Positions 37,072 to 46,992 of a stretch of DNA of 64,000 bases are shown here, piece by piece. Positions within the stretch are counted from its first letter, which is position 1, and every line of letters begins with the position of its first letter. Below the pieces are notes generated by a model. The model saw only the letters and a program-made list of their open reading frames with translations, was not told where the DNA came from and did not search any database. Source of the stretch: Saprospiraceae bacterium (GTDB lineage Bacteria > Bacteroidota > Bacteroidia > Chitinophagales > Saprospiraceae); contig JADJPZ010000004.1 of the NCBI GenBank assembly GCA_016713025.1, forward strand, positions 2,976,001-3,040,000, given 5' to 3'. The position numbers and the translations under genes are program-made.

Positions 37072-37458
37072 ATGTTTAAAAAGACCATTTTACCCATTTT
37101 ACTTGCGACAATTTGGATTAGCATTTCCGAATTTGTCCGCAATACATTTTTATTGCACAATTATTGGACAGAACACTACCAAAATTTGGGGTTAACATTT
37201 CCGGAACAACCAATCAATGGAGCAGTTTGGGGAGTATGGTCTTTGTGTTTTGCAATAGGTATCTACATTATTTCAAGAAAATTCTCACTCATGGAGACCA
37301 CTTTTCTATCTTGGTTTGTAGGTTTTGTATTTATGTGGTTAGTAGTTGGAAATATGGGTGTACTGCCTTTTGGAATATTACTAATTGCCATTCCTTTGAG
37401 TTTATTGGAAGCGTTTTTGGCAACTTTTATCATTTTTAAACTTTCTGACAAGAAATGA
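37072..37458 (+). CDS. Four-helix membrane protein (cassette 3)
   Basis: 128 residues from ATG at 37072, with hydrophobic segments at about 5-22, 46-68, 78-98 and 102-122. No family is recognised with confidence; the layout recalls small DUF-type inner membrane proteins. It is the first of two genes in the cassette bounded by GTCATGGGC (37027) and GCCTATGAC (38188). The next gene starts inside its stop (ATGA overlap), so the two are translationally coupled. Confidence 0.65.
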   Translation: MFKKTILPILLATIWISISEFVRNTFLLHNYWTEHYQNLGLTFPEQPINGAVWGVWSLCFAIGIYIISRKFSLMETTFLSWFVGFVFMWLVVGNMGVLPFGILLIAIPLSLLEAFLATFIIFKLSDKK

Positions 37459-38177
37459 ATTTAAGCCAAACAGCCTTACGAGCCATCGAAGCTTATGGCG
37501 GTGCTGACCTATGGACAAGTCATAAATTTGTTGAAGCAAAAGTTTCGGCAAAGGGACTTGCATTCACCATAAAACAAAGACCATTTTTTGAACACGCTAA
37601 AATAAAAATGGAAATTGAAAGGCCTTTTTCAAGAATAACACCAATAGGAAAAGATAAAAGTATAACAGGTATTCTTGACGGCAACGATGTGAGATTGGAA
37701 AACGTAAATGGCGATACCATTTCAGAAAGAAAAAATGCAAAAGAAGGTTTCCCCTATGGTCGTAGACTGTTTTATTGGGACGACCTTGATATGGCTTACT
37801 TTGCCCATTATGCTTTTTGGAACTATTTTACCTTTCCATATTTATTAATGAATGACCGTATTAAATGGACTGAAAAAGAAGAAGGTGTTCTTTCTGCAAT
37901 ATTCCCAGACAATATTCCTACCCATAGTATGAAAGAACAAGAATATTATTTTGACAAACAAACAGGACAACTATATCAATATAATTATGCAGCCGAAGTA
38001 ATAAGTGGTCTTGCAAAAGCGGCTAATGTTGTAACAGCGCATAAACAGTTTGAACAAGGAATTTTTCCATCTTCAAGAAAAGTAACACCTCAAAACGGCA
38101 AAGGAAAAGCACTAAAAAGACCGACTTTGATAGACATTACTATTCACGACTTTAAACTGACAAATAATGAATGGTAA
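37455..38177 (+). CDS. Unknown 240-residue protein coupled to the membrane protein (cassette 3)
   Basis: A soluble-looking protein without signal peptide, opening MNLSQTALRAIEAYGGADLW. A beta-rich middle (KIKMEIERPFSRITPIG, GILDGNDVRLENVNGDTIS) and aromatic-rich segments (RRLFYWDDLDMAYFAHYAFWNYFTFPYLLM) follow. The spacing of strands recalls LolA-like outer-membrane lipoprotein-sorting folds, but there is no signal and the match is weak. No function is assigned. It overlaps the preceding membrane-protein gene by 4 bp. Confidence 0.65.
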   Translation: MNLSQTALRAIEAYGGADLWTSHKFVEAKVSAKGLAFTIKQRPFFEHAKIKMEIERPFSRITPIGKDKSITGILDGNDVRLENVNGDTISERKNAKEGFPYGRRLFYWDDLDMAYFAHYAFWNYFTFPYLLMNDRIKWTEKEEGVLSAIFPDNIPTHSMKEQEYYFDKQTGQLYQYNYAAEVISGLAKAANVVTAHKQFEQGIFPSSRKVTPQNGKGKALKRPTLIDITIHDFKLTNNEW

Positions 38178-38187
38178 CAGTATGCCT

Positions 38188-38270
38188 GCCTATGACAACT
38201 AAGTTTTCATCGTATCCGGAGCACAAGCGATGACTCGAGTGTAGCAACTGATGAATGCCATTAATATAAA
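38188..38270 (+). other. attC site 3, probably damaged
   Basis: R'' box GCCTATGAC (38188-38196) complements the start of cassette 3 with one mismatch. Part of a palindromic body (TCATCG..CGATGA) is visible to about 38250, but no clear right core (GTT) follows. The site may be truncated by the repeats that come next. Confidence 0.5.
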
Positions 38271-39152
38271 GTGGAATAATATGAATAAAACTCTGTTGAA
38301 CCCTGCCCTCTCGCTTTCAGTTTGTATAACAAACTGCACAAATTCAATTTTCCTTCCTCGCTACCCTCATTCCCTTAAGAGCCTGTCAAGCTATGCTTGA
38401 GACGACCTGCCCAATTCAACCATGTTTTTACCGTTTATTTAAAAGAATTCTAAAAAAGTGCAATTCCATCTATCTCACCATAACACCTTGATTATCAATT
38501 ATGAAAACCCCCGCTATTGGGGTGTATCTCAAAATTGCACTATATGATATAATTTTTAAGTTTCTAATTTAGTGTATTATCTTAGTAGTTAAGAGTTAAA
38601 GGGTGGGTCGTCGCTTTAGGGAATGAGGGTAGCGGGCAGTTTAAACAATTTTAGTGCAAAAATGGGAAACCCCAGCTATTGTAATATACTTTTTTCATAA
38701 AGGCTTCTTTCTTACCAAGGACAAGTTAGCATCAAATATCTTTATTAGAGAAAATAACTTCTATTTTGTTATACACACTCGCTTTCAGGTGCTCCTTCGC
38801 TAGAATATCAATTTTTTATGAATTTAAGTTAGTCCAGCTAAATGTTGAATCTGATAAATGATGAAAAAACTTGCAGAAGCAGAAACAAACTCAACAAAAA
38901 TTTGGAAAACAGATTGATTCTCCTTACTTTTGGCAATAGTAAGGTGACGGACAGAAATACAGTGATGATAAAGCTAATCAAAAACGCAGATAAAGTAGGC
39001 AAAGCCGTGTACAAACGTATAATAAACGTTAAATAACGGTTTTAAAATTTACATATCATTAACAAACATTCGTATATTTATATATTTAATATGATCTGAA
39101 AATCAAGGAGTTATGAGTGGGTTTGGTCAAGGTGAGTTTCGCTTATTAAATA
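38271..39152. other. Gene-poor stretch with repeat fragments
   Basis: Holds an inverted fragment of the R1 repeat interior (about 38345-38410, CTCGCTACCCTCATTCC), the R1 copy at 38520-38674, and AT-rich DNA. A 64-codon frame at 38842-39036 (lysine/asparagine-rich, MLNLINDEKTC) has no family resemblance or RBS and is not called. No attC pair could be delimited here. Confidence 0.5.
38520..38674. mobile_element. MITE-like element R1, short copy (155 bp)
   Basis: Starts GGGTGTATCTCAAAATTGC and ends GCAAAAATGGGAAACCCCA, imperfect inverted repeats. It is flanked on both sides by GCTATTG (38513-38519 and 38675-38681), a 7 bp target duplication. It matches both ends of the larger copy at 22958-23432 but has only one GAGGGTAGCG unit. 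Confidence 0.72.
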
Positions 39153-39246
<94 letters not shown>

Positions 39247-39301
39247 GACGTTCTCAGCAATAAAAAAAAAGAAGAAGTATTAATAAATATAACTAATCAC
39301 G

Positions 39302-41083
39302 ATGAAGGAAGATTTAATTGACATCTATTACCATTCTGAGGATGTTGGAATAAGAACCTATAAAATTAAGTATACAGCTGAAGTAACGCACAAGGGGCTA
39401 AAAGATTACAAGGTATTTACTGCTTACGATGATGACATCCTGGAAAATAAGGTGCAATCTCATGTTGCGAAACTTGAAGAAAAGTGGGATAAAATAGTTT
39501 CAAAACAGAATGTTGTAAACCATCAAGTCGCAAGCCAAAAGGAAGCAGAAATCATAACCCAAGCGGCAATAAGGTCTTTGGAAGCGGTTGATAATTTACT
39601 CATTCATACTTTGAGTATTGATGATACAATTGATTGGGAAACATTGAAAGATAAGACGAAATTCAAAGAGCCCAACCCTGAAAACGAGTTGAGTAAACGA
39701 ATTAATGCCATTTCAGAACCAAAGCCACCAGTTATAGAAGGCTACCCAACAAGTCCAAGAGAGTTTGATTATGAGCCAAAATTATCTTTTTTTGACAAAC
39801 TCATAAAGTCAAATAAAGATAAAAAAATACAGAATTCGAAAGATGCTTTCGACCGAGCGGTTTTGAAATGGAATGATGACTGTTTACAAATTGATAAGCA
39901 GAATGAGGCAAGAAAAAAGAACAACGAACAGCAAAAGGCTGAATTTGAGGCAGCAAAAGACACCGTAAGAAAACAACTTACAAATGAAGTCATAGCATGG
40001 CAAAAACGGAAGACTGACTTTGAAAACAAACAGGAAAAGATAAATAAAAAAGTTGATGAGTTGCAAGTTAAGTATTTGAGTTGTGACCAAACTGCAGTTT
40101 TAGAATATTGTGAATTGGTTTTGAATAATTCGCAGTATCTTGATAGTTTTCCAAAGAGTTTTGAACTCGACTACAATCCTGAAAACAAGATTTTGGTGGT
40201 CGAATACTCTTTGCCTACGATTGAAGACTTGCCCACGTTGAACGAGGTAAAGTTCATTAAAAATGAATTGAAAGAATATCATATTTCTGATGCACAAATT
40301 CAGAAAATGTTTGATGCAACGATGTATAAAATAACCCTGCGGACTATCCATGAGCTTTTTGAGGCTGATAAAGCCAACACCATTGAATTTGTTAGTTTCA
40401 ATGGTTGGGTAAATGCGATAAATCGGGCTACTGGAAAAAGAGAAAATAATTGCATATTATCAATTCAAGCAAAGAAAGCAGAATTTATAGAGGTTGATTT
40501 GGAACATGTTGACCCCAAGACTTGTTTCAAAAACTTCAAAGGCGTTGGAAGCAGTAAATTGAGTGGACTAACACCAATACAGCCGATTTTGCAGATAAAT
40601 AGAACTGACAAACGATTTGTAAACCATTACGAAGTGGCGAGCGGAATGGATAGTAGTACAAATTTGGCCTCAATGGATTGGGAAGATTTTGAACACCTAA
40701 TCCGTGAAGTCTTTGCCAATGAGTTTAACAGTAACGGAGGAGAGGTTAAAGTAACCCAAGCCAGCAAAGACGGCGGAGTTGACGCCATTGCATTTGACCC
40801 AGACCCAATAAGAGGAGGTAAAATCGTTATTCAAGCTAAAAGATATACAAATACCGTTGGCGTTGCCGCCGTCCGGGACTTGTACGGAACTGTTATGAAT
40901 GAAGGAGCAACAAAAGGAATTTTAGTAACGACAGCAGATTACGGTCCCGATGCTTACGAATTTGCAAAAGGGAAACCTTTGACATTGATGAATGGAGCAA
41001 ACTTGCTTTATTTATTGGATAAGCATGGACATAAAGCAAGAATAGATATAAAAGAAGCAAAAAGACTTCAAAAAGAAGGATGA
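39302..41083 (+). CDS. Mrr-type restriction endonuclease-fold protein with coiled coil (cassette 4)
   Basis: 593 residues. The first ~280 include a long charged, coiled-coil-prone stretch (KKIQNSKDAFDRAVLKWNDDCLQIDKQNEARKK..EFEAAKDTVRKQL). Residues about 459-575 form a Mrr_cat nuclease domain: WEDFEHLIREVF, DGGVDAIAF (metal-binding Asp) and KIVIQAKRYTN (the QAK motif), then ILVTTADYGPDAYEFA. Mrr-type nucleases cut modified or foreign DNA. It fills a cassette bounded by GTTCTCAGC (39250) and GCTGAGAAC (41090). The long N-terminal part probably senses or oligomerises (inference). Confidence 0.85.
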   Translation: MKEDLIDIYYHSEDVGIRTYKIKYTAEVTHKGLKDYKVFTAYDDDILENKVQSHVAKLEEKWDKIVSKQNVVNHQVASQKEAEIITQAAIRSLEAVDNLLIHTLSIDDTIDWETLKDKTKFKEPNPENELSKRINAISEPKPPVIEGYPTSPREFDYEPKLSFFDKLIKSNKDKKIQNSKDAFDRAVLKWNDDCLQIDKQNEARKKNNEQQKAEFEAAKDTVRKQLTNEVIAWQKRKTDFENKQEKINKKVDELQVKYLSCDQTAVLEYCELVLNNSQYLDSFPKSFELDYNPENKILVVEYSLPTIEDLPTLNEVKFIKNELKEYHISDAQIQKMFDATMYKITLRTIHELFEADKANTIEFVSFNGWVNAINRATGKRENNCILSIQAKKAEFIEVDLEHVDPKTCFKNFKGVGSSKLSGLTPIQPILQINRTDKRFVNHYEVASGMDSSTNLASMDWEDFEHLIREVFANEFNSNGGEVKVTQASKDGGVDAIAFDPDPIRGGKIVIQAKRYTNTVGVAAVRDLYGTVMNEGATKGILVTTADYGPDAYEFAKGKPLTLMNGANLLYLLDKHGHKARIDIKEAKRLQKEG

Positions 41084-41089
41084 TACTGC

Positions 41090-41156
41090 TGAGAACAAAG
41101 GCTATGATGATAGATTTGCTATCGCTTCATCCATCACATAGCCCAAACCGTTAGGC
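41090..41156 (+). other. attC site 4
   Basis: R'' GCTGAGAAC (41090-41098) is the exact complement of the cassette 4 start. The body AAGGCTATGATGATAG..CATCCATCACATAGCCC belongs to the same sequence family as attC 2 and 9. The right core is GTTAGGC (41150-41156). Confidence 0.87.
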
Positions 41157-41183
41157 GTCACTTTAGAGCAAAATGCGTACAAA

Positions 41184-42527
41184 ATGGATGAAAATAGTTT
41201 ACAGAATAGAGCATACGATTTTGTATCAAAAATAAAAATTTTTGAAGACCAAAAAAAATCTATCAATAAAGATAATTGGAAAGGTTCTTCGTCACATTTG
41301 GGTGTAATTGATTTATCGGATAAATTCATAGAAAGTGATGTTATTGTTCGGGAATATATGTCTGATTTGTCTGACTACAAAATTTATATCCTTAAAGAGT
41401 CAAAAAAATATGGCTTTTTAGAAAATGATTATATCGAACTTTATAAATTTGTATATGAAATTTCTGAATGGAACAATATTCAAAGAAATGTTTCAATTGA
41501 GTATTTAAAAGAGAAAATAATAGCTTGGATTGTTGATGTTTTCATCAATAATGTTTCAAAAATTAACTTATTTGTTTATTTAGAAGAAAAACTAAAAAAA
41601 GACATAAATAAATATAGATTTTGTTTTCCAATTTTAAATATTGACATTGAAAATGATTTTAATGTTGGAGATTCAAAAATAATGTTTTTCGCAAAAGAAT
41701 ATTTCGATGAATTTTATAAATTTCAATTAAGTAAAATACAATCATCAGAAGAATATTCTGAAGAAATTTTTAATAAATTATATAGAAAATATCAAGGTCA
41801 GGTTTTCGTTGCAATAGAAGTTTTTGCTGAATCAAAAAAAGCGGAGATTATTGCGTATGAAAATGCTTGTTATGTTGTTGATATTTTAAAAATATGTGGA
41901 CCAACGATTCAATTCCCAACAGAGTTGTGTTATTTAGAGCTTGAAAGTAGAATGCCATTCAGTCACGATTATTTAAGATTTGAAAATGATGATCCATTTG
42001 ATTTTTCAATAACAACTAAAATAAATCGAAAACAAATGCTTCCGTTTAATTCAAAATTAGTAAAAGATTACAAAGTTTTTTTTGATGATTTTGGAAAATT
42101 ACTCAATCCAAAATATGATTCTGAAATGGAAAAACTAATTAAAAACTCAATTATCTTTTATTCAAAGTGTATATCTGAAACAGATTTACATTTAAGAATT
42201 TCACAATTAATAATGATTGTAGAAAGTATATTTTTACTTGATGATGATAAATACAAAATGGAGAATAAATCAAAAAGAAGATTTACTGACTTTATATTTG
42301 AATCAAATACAATAGAAAAAATTAACTTTATCGAAATTCTAACAGAAATGTATCAAGTAAGGCACAAAATGACTCATAAATCAATTCGAATCTTTATTGA
42401 TTATAAAAAACTAAGAACTTTTCAAATAGAAATAATAAATTTGTTTTATCGTATATTAAAACAATGTAATAAATTTCACAACAAAGAACTGCTAATCAGT
42501 TATTTAGATAAAAAAGCGAACGCCTAA
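41184..42527 (+). CDS. Apea-like HEPN-domain protein (cassette 5)
   Basis: 447 residues. Most of the chain is helical and unlike known families. The C-terminal ~130 residues (LRISQLIMIVESIFLLDDD..FIEILTEMYQVRHKMTHKSIRIF) match the Apea-like HEPN fold. They include the Rx4H catalytic pattern in RHKMTH (about 392-397). HEPN proteins are RNases of defence and toxin-antitoxin systems. The TAA stop lies inside the R'' box of the cassette's own attC, so the gene fills the cassette completely. Codon use is very AT-rich. The cassette runs from GTTAGGCGT (41150) to ACGCCTAAC (42520-42528). Confidence 0.78.
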   Translation: MDENSLQNRAYDFVSKIKIFEDQKKSINKDNWKGSSSHLGVIDLSDKFIESDVIVREYMSDLSDYKIYILKESKKYGFLENDYIELYKFVYEISEWNNIQRNVSIEYLKEKIIAWIVDVFINNVSKINLFVYLEEKLKKDINKYRFCFPILNIDIENDFNVGDSKIMFFAKEYFDEFYKFQLSKIQSSEEYSEEIFNKLYRKYQGQVFVAIEVFAESKKAEIIAYENACYVVDILKICGPTIQFPTELCYLELESRMPFSHDYLRFENDDPFDFSITTKINRKQMLPFNSKLVKDYKVFFDDFGKLLNPKYDSEMEKLIKNSIIFYSKCISETDLHLRISQLIMIVESIFLLDDDKYKMENKSKRRFTDFIFESNTIEKINFIEILTEMYQVRHKMTHKSIRIFIDYKKLRTFQIEIINLFYRILKQCNKFHNKELLISYLDKKANA

Positions 42528-42533
42528 CAGCCG

Positions 42534-43093
42534 TTCCTATGTAAAGCCTCCCAGCCCGGGACAAAGATAATATGTTAATTTTATTTACGGCATAATTTTA
42601 TTGTTTTTTGACTCTATACTCAGGCTCCTATATGTAGCTGTCATTTCTGACACTACCAGCATCGGTGTGATAATAGAGACGTAAAATATCAGCTTCCTGC
42701 TTGGCGATGTAGCAGTTGACTTTTCAGTCTCCTCTACCACGGCTGTTTTAAAGTCTGATATGCTCTTTAATATTTGAGTAATAAAGTGATGAATAGTAAT
42801 TTTGTGGCGACAGTATAAACGGACTGAAGCAATGCAGAGGTGCAACTTCATAGGGATAATACTGTCGGGTGACGGAATATTCGTCTGAGCCGGTACCCCC
42901 AACGTACCGGCTCTTTTAAGACGAATAATCTTGAGCCCTGTATGCCTAAGAAAACCTATGCCGCTTTTGATGTCTCGTTTTGTGTCCAAAATTACTTTTA
43001 CTTTTTTAAATCTTCTGCTTTCTGCTTTGCGTTGCAGCAAAACTTTTGATTGTTTTCTGCTCCCCGTGTTCTAAAGTCAGAAGATAGAATTTT
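42534..43093 (-). ncRNA. Candidate guide (bridge/seek) RNA region of IS110-B
   Basis: Equivalent to the region in copy A. The outer stem ATTCGTCT (42879-42886) / AGACGAAT (42919-42926) is unchanged. The inner stem is GAGCCGGTAC (42887-42896) / GTACCGGCTC (42904-42913). Relative to copy A, two positions changed on each arm and pairing is kept. The loop also differs in length (7 against 6). Confidence 0.55.
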
Positions 43094-44205
43094 TTATATT
43101 TCTTCGTTGCTTATATCAATATCCGTTGGTATCTGAATGTTTTTATCCAATGCAAGTTTGTGATTAATCTGATATGATTTGCCGTTTTTGATCACCGATA
43201 GTATCCGTCTTACCATCTTATGGGCAACCTTAACAATGATTGTTTTGGGATTTTTTCCAAAATGAGATTTGTAGTATGCCTGAATCTCAGGGTCTCTGCG
43301 GATGGCTATCCAGGCACTCTCAATGATGTAAGGTCTTAGAATGGTATTGGCTCGGGGTGTTACTCCCATATTGCTTTCACTGCCACCACTGCTGAATATA
43401 CCAGGTACTACACCGATAAAACTGCTGAACTGCTTTTCATTGTCAAACCGGCGCAAATCGCCACATTCAGACAAGATAGCTGCAGCCAGAAATCCACCGA
43501 TACCCGGGATGCTGGTCAATAAATAATAGTCTTTATTGTGGTATTGACGACAATGAGCCCGAAGTAAATTGCCACCTTTGAGATATTCAGAATGAAAGAA
43601 ATCCAGTGTCCGTAGTTTACTCTCCATAGACTCTTTGCCGCATGTGGATGTCCACTTCAGTTCACTTAGCCATTTTTTAAATTCTATCGTCCAGTTGACA
43701 TTATCAAATTCCGGTGGTATTGCGATGCCATGAAAGAGTAACATACCTTTAATGTGTGACTTGACTCTTCGGAGTTCCTTAGTAATGTTGGTTCTCTGAC
43801 GCAGCAAACTGCGAAACTGCTCTTGCTCCTCAGTAGGGATATGGATGGCCTTGAGATTGTTTTTCTGAAGTTGTTTACATAAATTCCGACTATCGATTTT
43901 GTCCGTCTTCTGATAGTTTTGTTTGTCCATCCGCGGCACATCAGCCGGATTGACCACTGTAACTGCCCAACCAAGATTCAAAAATATCTTGCTGCACTGA
44001 AACCACAACACCCGGCTTCATAAGTCATCGCAACTTCGTGAGTCGGAAAATGAGCAGCCACATAATCGTACAATACGTCCGGATCTGGTGGCATGGAGAA
44101 TGTTTTATGATCAAATGACTCCGTCCTGATAGATACCGACCAACTTTTCTTGTGAATGTCGATCCCAATAAATAACTTTGTGTCAATAGCATTTTGTAAA
44201 GGCAT
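43094..44205 (-). pseudogene. IS110/IS1111-family transposase, copy B, frameshifted
   Basis: Same protein as copy A. The N-terminal 75 residues (LFIGIDIHKKSWSVS..) are in one frame from 44205 and the remaining ~300 (FLNLGWAVTVVNPADVPRM.. to ..IPTDIDISNEEI) in another. The break is a single A lost from an A-run near 43980 (five A against six in copy A). Otherwise the catalytic segments SIPGIGGFLAAAILSE and FSSGGSESNMG are preserved, so the lesion is recent or a homopolymer sequencing error. Confidence 0.85.
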
Positions 44206-44471
44206 AATCTTGTTTTTAAATCGTCAGAAAATTTTGAGCTAAGATATGCTTTTACATAGATGCTTGGCAAAAGCGGGGGTTTCGTGCTTCTATGACAGTG
44301 AAGTGCTAAATTCAAGTTTTGTGCATCTAATGAAGTTTAGTGCTATAAATCCCCGCCTTCGCAAAGCGGCAAAACGTTGAACAAACCTAAAAATAAATAT
44401 ATCTAAATATCAGTAAGACAAGTTATTAGGCATGATAATTGGCCTATCAGGTATAAATAAATAACAATAAA

Positions 44472-45347
44472 ATGATACCTGTAAACACACATTTGAAGGC
44501 CTTTGAGTCACATTTGATCCTTCTTAATTCACCAGTAAAAACCCGGATTTCTTACCTGACAATATTAAAAAAGTATCTTGAATATTGCAACACCCAACTT
44601 TTGGATGATGCATTTACAGATACAGTGGTAAAACAATATTTATTGTATCGGTACAGTCAAAAAATGGATTGGAAAACCATCAATATGGATTACTCATCCA
44701 TTAAAAAATACTTTGTTGAAGTACTTCAAAAAGCGTGGAATACCCCGATGTTCCCACGACCCAAAGTAAATAAAGAACTGCCCAATGTCATATCAAAAGA
44801 AGAAGTACAAAAGCTCATTTCGCACGTACGCAATCTCAAATACAAAGCCTTATTCATCTTCCTATATGCTACAGGGATGCGCATAAGTGAGGCCTTGTCG
44901 GTCAAGGTAAAAGACATTGATTCTGATAGACTACAGATCAAGATAGATAAAGGCAAGGGTCACAAAGACAGATATGTAGATGTACCGATGGAATTGATAG
45001 AAATATTAAGACAATATTACAAAATCTACAGACCTACAGACAGACTTTTTTATGGGGAGACAACACAAGATGCACTGCCTGAACGCAACATACAGCATGC
45101 CATGAAACGAGCTAAAGAGAAAGCAGGCATCATCCATGATGTGAGCCCACATACATTGCGTCATTGCTACGCTACCCATCATATGGAACATGGAACGAAT
45201 ATTGTATATATACAGAAGATGTTAGGTCACACCAATCTAAAAACGACCTCGATATACCTTCATTTATGTGTAAACTTTCAGAGTCAAAACATAATCCATC
45301 CGATTACAACGATCCAAATCAGTCTGATGGGCCATTCACAGACATAG
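44472..45347 (+). CDS. Tyrosine recombinase of the IS91-like element, copy 2
   Basis: 291 residues, catalytic residues as in copy 1 (ATGMRISEAL, HTLRHCYATHH, LGHTN, TSIYLH). Residues 1 to about 62 differ clearly from copy 1 (LKAFESHLILLN against LKAYEERLILLN, and LDDAFTDTVV against IEDAFTDPAV). From there on the two proteins are almost identical, also at the DNA level. This mosaic points to recombination or gene conversion between related elements. The divergent part covers the N-terminal arm-binding domain. The gene is intact, so it could act in trans for the damaged copy. Confidence 0.85.
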   Translation: MIPVNTHLKAFESHLILLNSPVKTRISYLTILKKYLEYCNTQLLDDAFTDTVVKQYLLYRYSQKMDWKTINMDYSSIKKYFVEVLQKAWNTPMFPRPKVNKELPNVISKEEVQKLISHVRNLKYKALFIFLYATGMRISEALSVKVKDIDSDRLQIKIDKGKGHKDRYVDVPMELIEILRQYYKIYRPTDRLFYGETTQDALPERNIQHAMKRAKEKAGIIHDVSPHTLRHCYATHHMEHGTNIVYIQKMLGHTNLKTTSIYLHLCVNFQSQNIIHPITTIQISLMGHSQT

Positions 45348-46688
45348 GATCACTATTTAGAGCGTACAAAGAAGCATATATCCACCTATACAAACCGCAG
45401 AAGCACGAGATCAAATTTATCAAAGATGTAAGTAAATGTAAAACACCTGCGCTCGGAGGGATCGTAATAAGTTGTAGGAGTTGCAAAAAGAAGACCTATT
45501 TATATAAGTCATGTGGCAATAGCCAATGCCCTAAGTCTGACTGACCGATCTCGAAGAGTGAAGTACGACAGTGCTTCAAGGGAAGGAACCGCGGAAGCGG
45601 GTGGGTAGCCGCATAAAACGCATGCAATGGCAAGACAAACTGGCGAGCAAGATGCTTAAATGTCCCTATCAGCACATCATTTTTACCATACCTCACGAGC
45701 TAAATTATATAGCCAAAGGCCATCCAAAACTATTATATGGAGTACTTTTTAAAGCAGCTTGGCATACCATAGAGCGACTGGCAAGAGATCCCGAAAATGT
45801 AGGAGGTACTCCCGGAATGACAGCCGTACTGCATACATTTGGCTCCGATCTCAAGCACCATATACACCTGCATACCTTGGTCACCTTCGGAGGTGTAAGC
45901 AAGGATGGAAAATGGGTATGGCCCAAACGAAAAAATAAAATCGCACCGTATCGCAAAATATGTAGCACCTTCAAAACCATCTTTATCAAGGAGCTAGAAA
46001 GTCAGCTGCAGAAAATCGATCCTGTGTATTATCAAACAGTAAAAGGCATAATCAATAGTACCAAAGAAGTGAGGTGGTGTGTACACAACACGCCACCTAC
46101 TGCTCATACCAAAGTCATAGAAGAATACCTAGGTCGATACATATGCAGAATAGGAGTAAGTAATAAAAAAATACAGTATGATGAAAAACAACAGATCGTA
46201 AAAATGGAATACAATGACTACAAAAATCAAAAACCCAATGAAGCAGCGCCTAAAGCGACCAAGCAACTCGATCCCATAGTAGCCATGCGACAAATCATGA
46301 TACATGTCTTACCGCCCAACTTTCAAAAAGTAAGAACGTATGGCATCATGACCAAAACAAAATCAGAAAAATAAAAATAAATATTCCAGAACTCATCAAA
46401 GAAAATGGCCAAACCATAAGAACATTATTCCAGATAGTAAAAGCCTTACTACAAATAACGGAAGAAGAAGAAGAAATAAAATGCGTTTCATGTCAATCCA
46501 CAGAAAGTGAAATAAACGAAATAAAGCCCGATGCAGAATGGTATAATAAACACATCCGAAGAGAAAGCAGAAACAAATCGCCGGCAGAGACACCTAAAAT
46601 AGTACTAATAGACCCCAATGCTTCAAAGAGGCCAAGGATAACTATGGAGACAATAGTCAAAAACAAGATGGAACACACCCAAATCTAA
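45266..46688 (+). pseudogene. IS91-family transposase, copy 2, disrupted
   Basis: Two lesions relative to copy 1. Within the zinc-binding domain, after SCGNSQCPK, about 70-80 bp of GC-richer foreign sequence (about 45533-45612) replaces a dozen bases and brings in a stop. Near 46370 a base is missing from an A-run, so the C-terminal part (from KINIPELIKENGQ) is out of frame. The catalytic segment FGSDLKHHIHLHTLVTFGG survives in the middle fragment (45571-46374). The element is probably not self-mobile. Confidence 0.83.
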
Positions 46689-46910
46689 TCAAATCTTAAG
46701 TTAGGAAGAAAAAAACAAAGGGTCATGCCAGAAGAGTAATGACTCAATTTAAAACTTATAGCCCAAAGCCAATAAAAAATGACTACTACAATCATAGCAA
46801 ATCCCATATACGGCTCGTTTCAGGCCGTAGGATTAAAAGATTTCATTGTTTGTATAATAAATAAATTGGCTATAATCCAACGGTCTAAACTTAAATATCT
46901 ACAAATTCGC

Positions 46911-46940
46911 TTTGAGATTTGTGCAATTTCTTTATCTTTG
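46911..46940 (+). promoter_or_regulatory. Outward promoter at the right end of IS91-like copy 2
   Basis: TTTG (46911-46914) and TATCTTTG (46933-46940), 18 bp apart, the same pair as in copy 1. It lies 53 bp ahead of the caspase-like gene and reads into it. Confidence 0.65.
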
Positions 46941-46992
46941 TACATGCGAATTCGTAGATATTCCTATGAGTTAGCACTCATATTTAGACAAC

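Larger units (their letters stand above)
42534..44262 (-). mobile_element. IS110/IS1111-type element B, inserted in attC 5
   Basis: 1729 bp, same ends as element A and inserted at the same place relative to the attC R'' box (after a G five bases beyond the AAC). The transposase is frameshifted. The 3' non-coding end is conserved but carries a changed stem-loop. Flanking attC sequence differs from that around copy A, so the two insertions are independent events. Confidence 0.85.
42522..44378 (+). other. attC site 5, split by IS110-B
   Basis: R'' GCCTAAC (42522-42528) plus AGCCG, then the IS110 element. From 44263 it continues CTTGG..GCGGGGGTTTCG, and ends CCCCGCCTTCGCAAAGCGGC AAAACGTT (GTT 44376-44378). 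Across the insertion AGCCGCTT would pair with AAAGCGGC. The GTT abuts IS91-like copy 2. Confidence 0.82.
44379..46969 (+). mobile_element. IS91-like element with tyrosine recombinase, copy 2
   Basis: Starts GAACAAACC directly after the GTT of attC 5 and ends ..TATGA before the GTT of cassette 6. Removing it would place AAAACGTT next to TAGCACTC, a normal attC/cassette junction. Nearly identical to copy 1 apart from the first ~200 bp of the recombinase gene and a foreign insert in the transposase. The terminal hairpin AATATCTAC..GTAGATATT and outward promoter are kept. 2591 bp. Confidence 0.82.

Noticed and set aside
38842..39036. 64-codon lysine/asparagine-rich frame
   Set aside because: No ribosome binding site, family or cassette boxes; composition is what AT-rich non-coding DNA gives.
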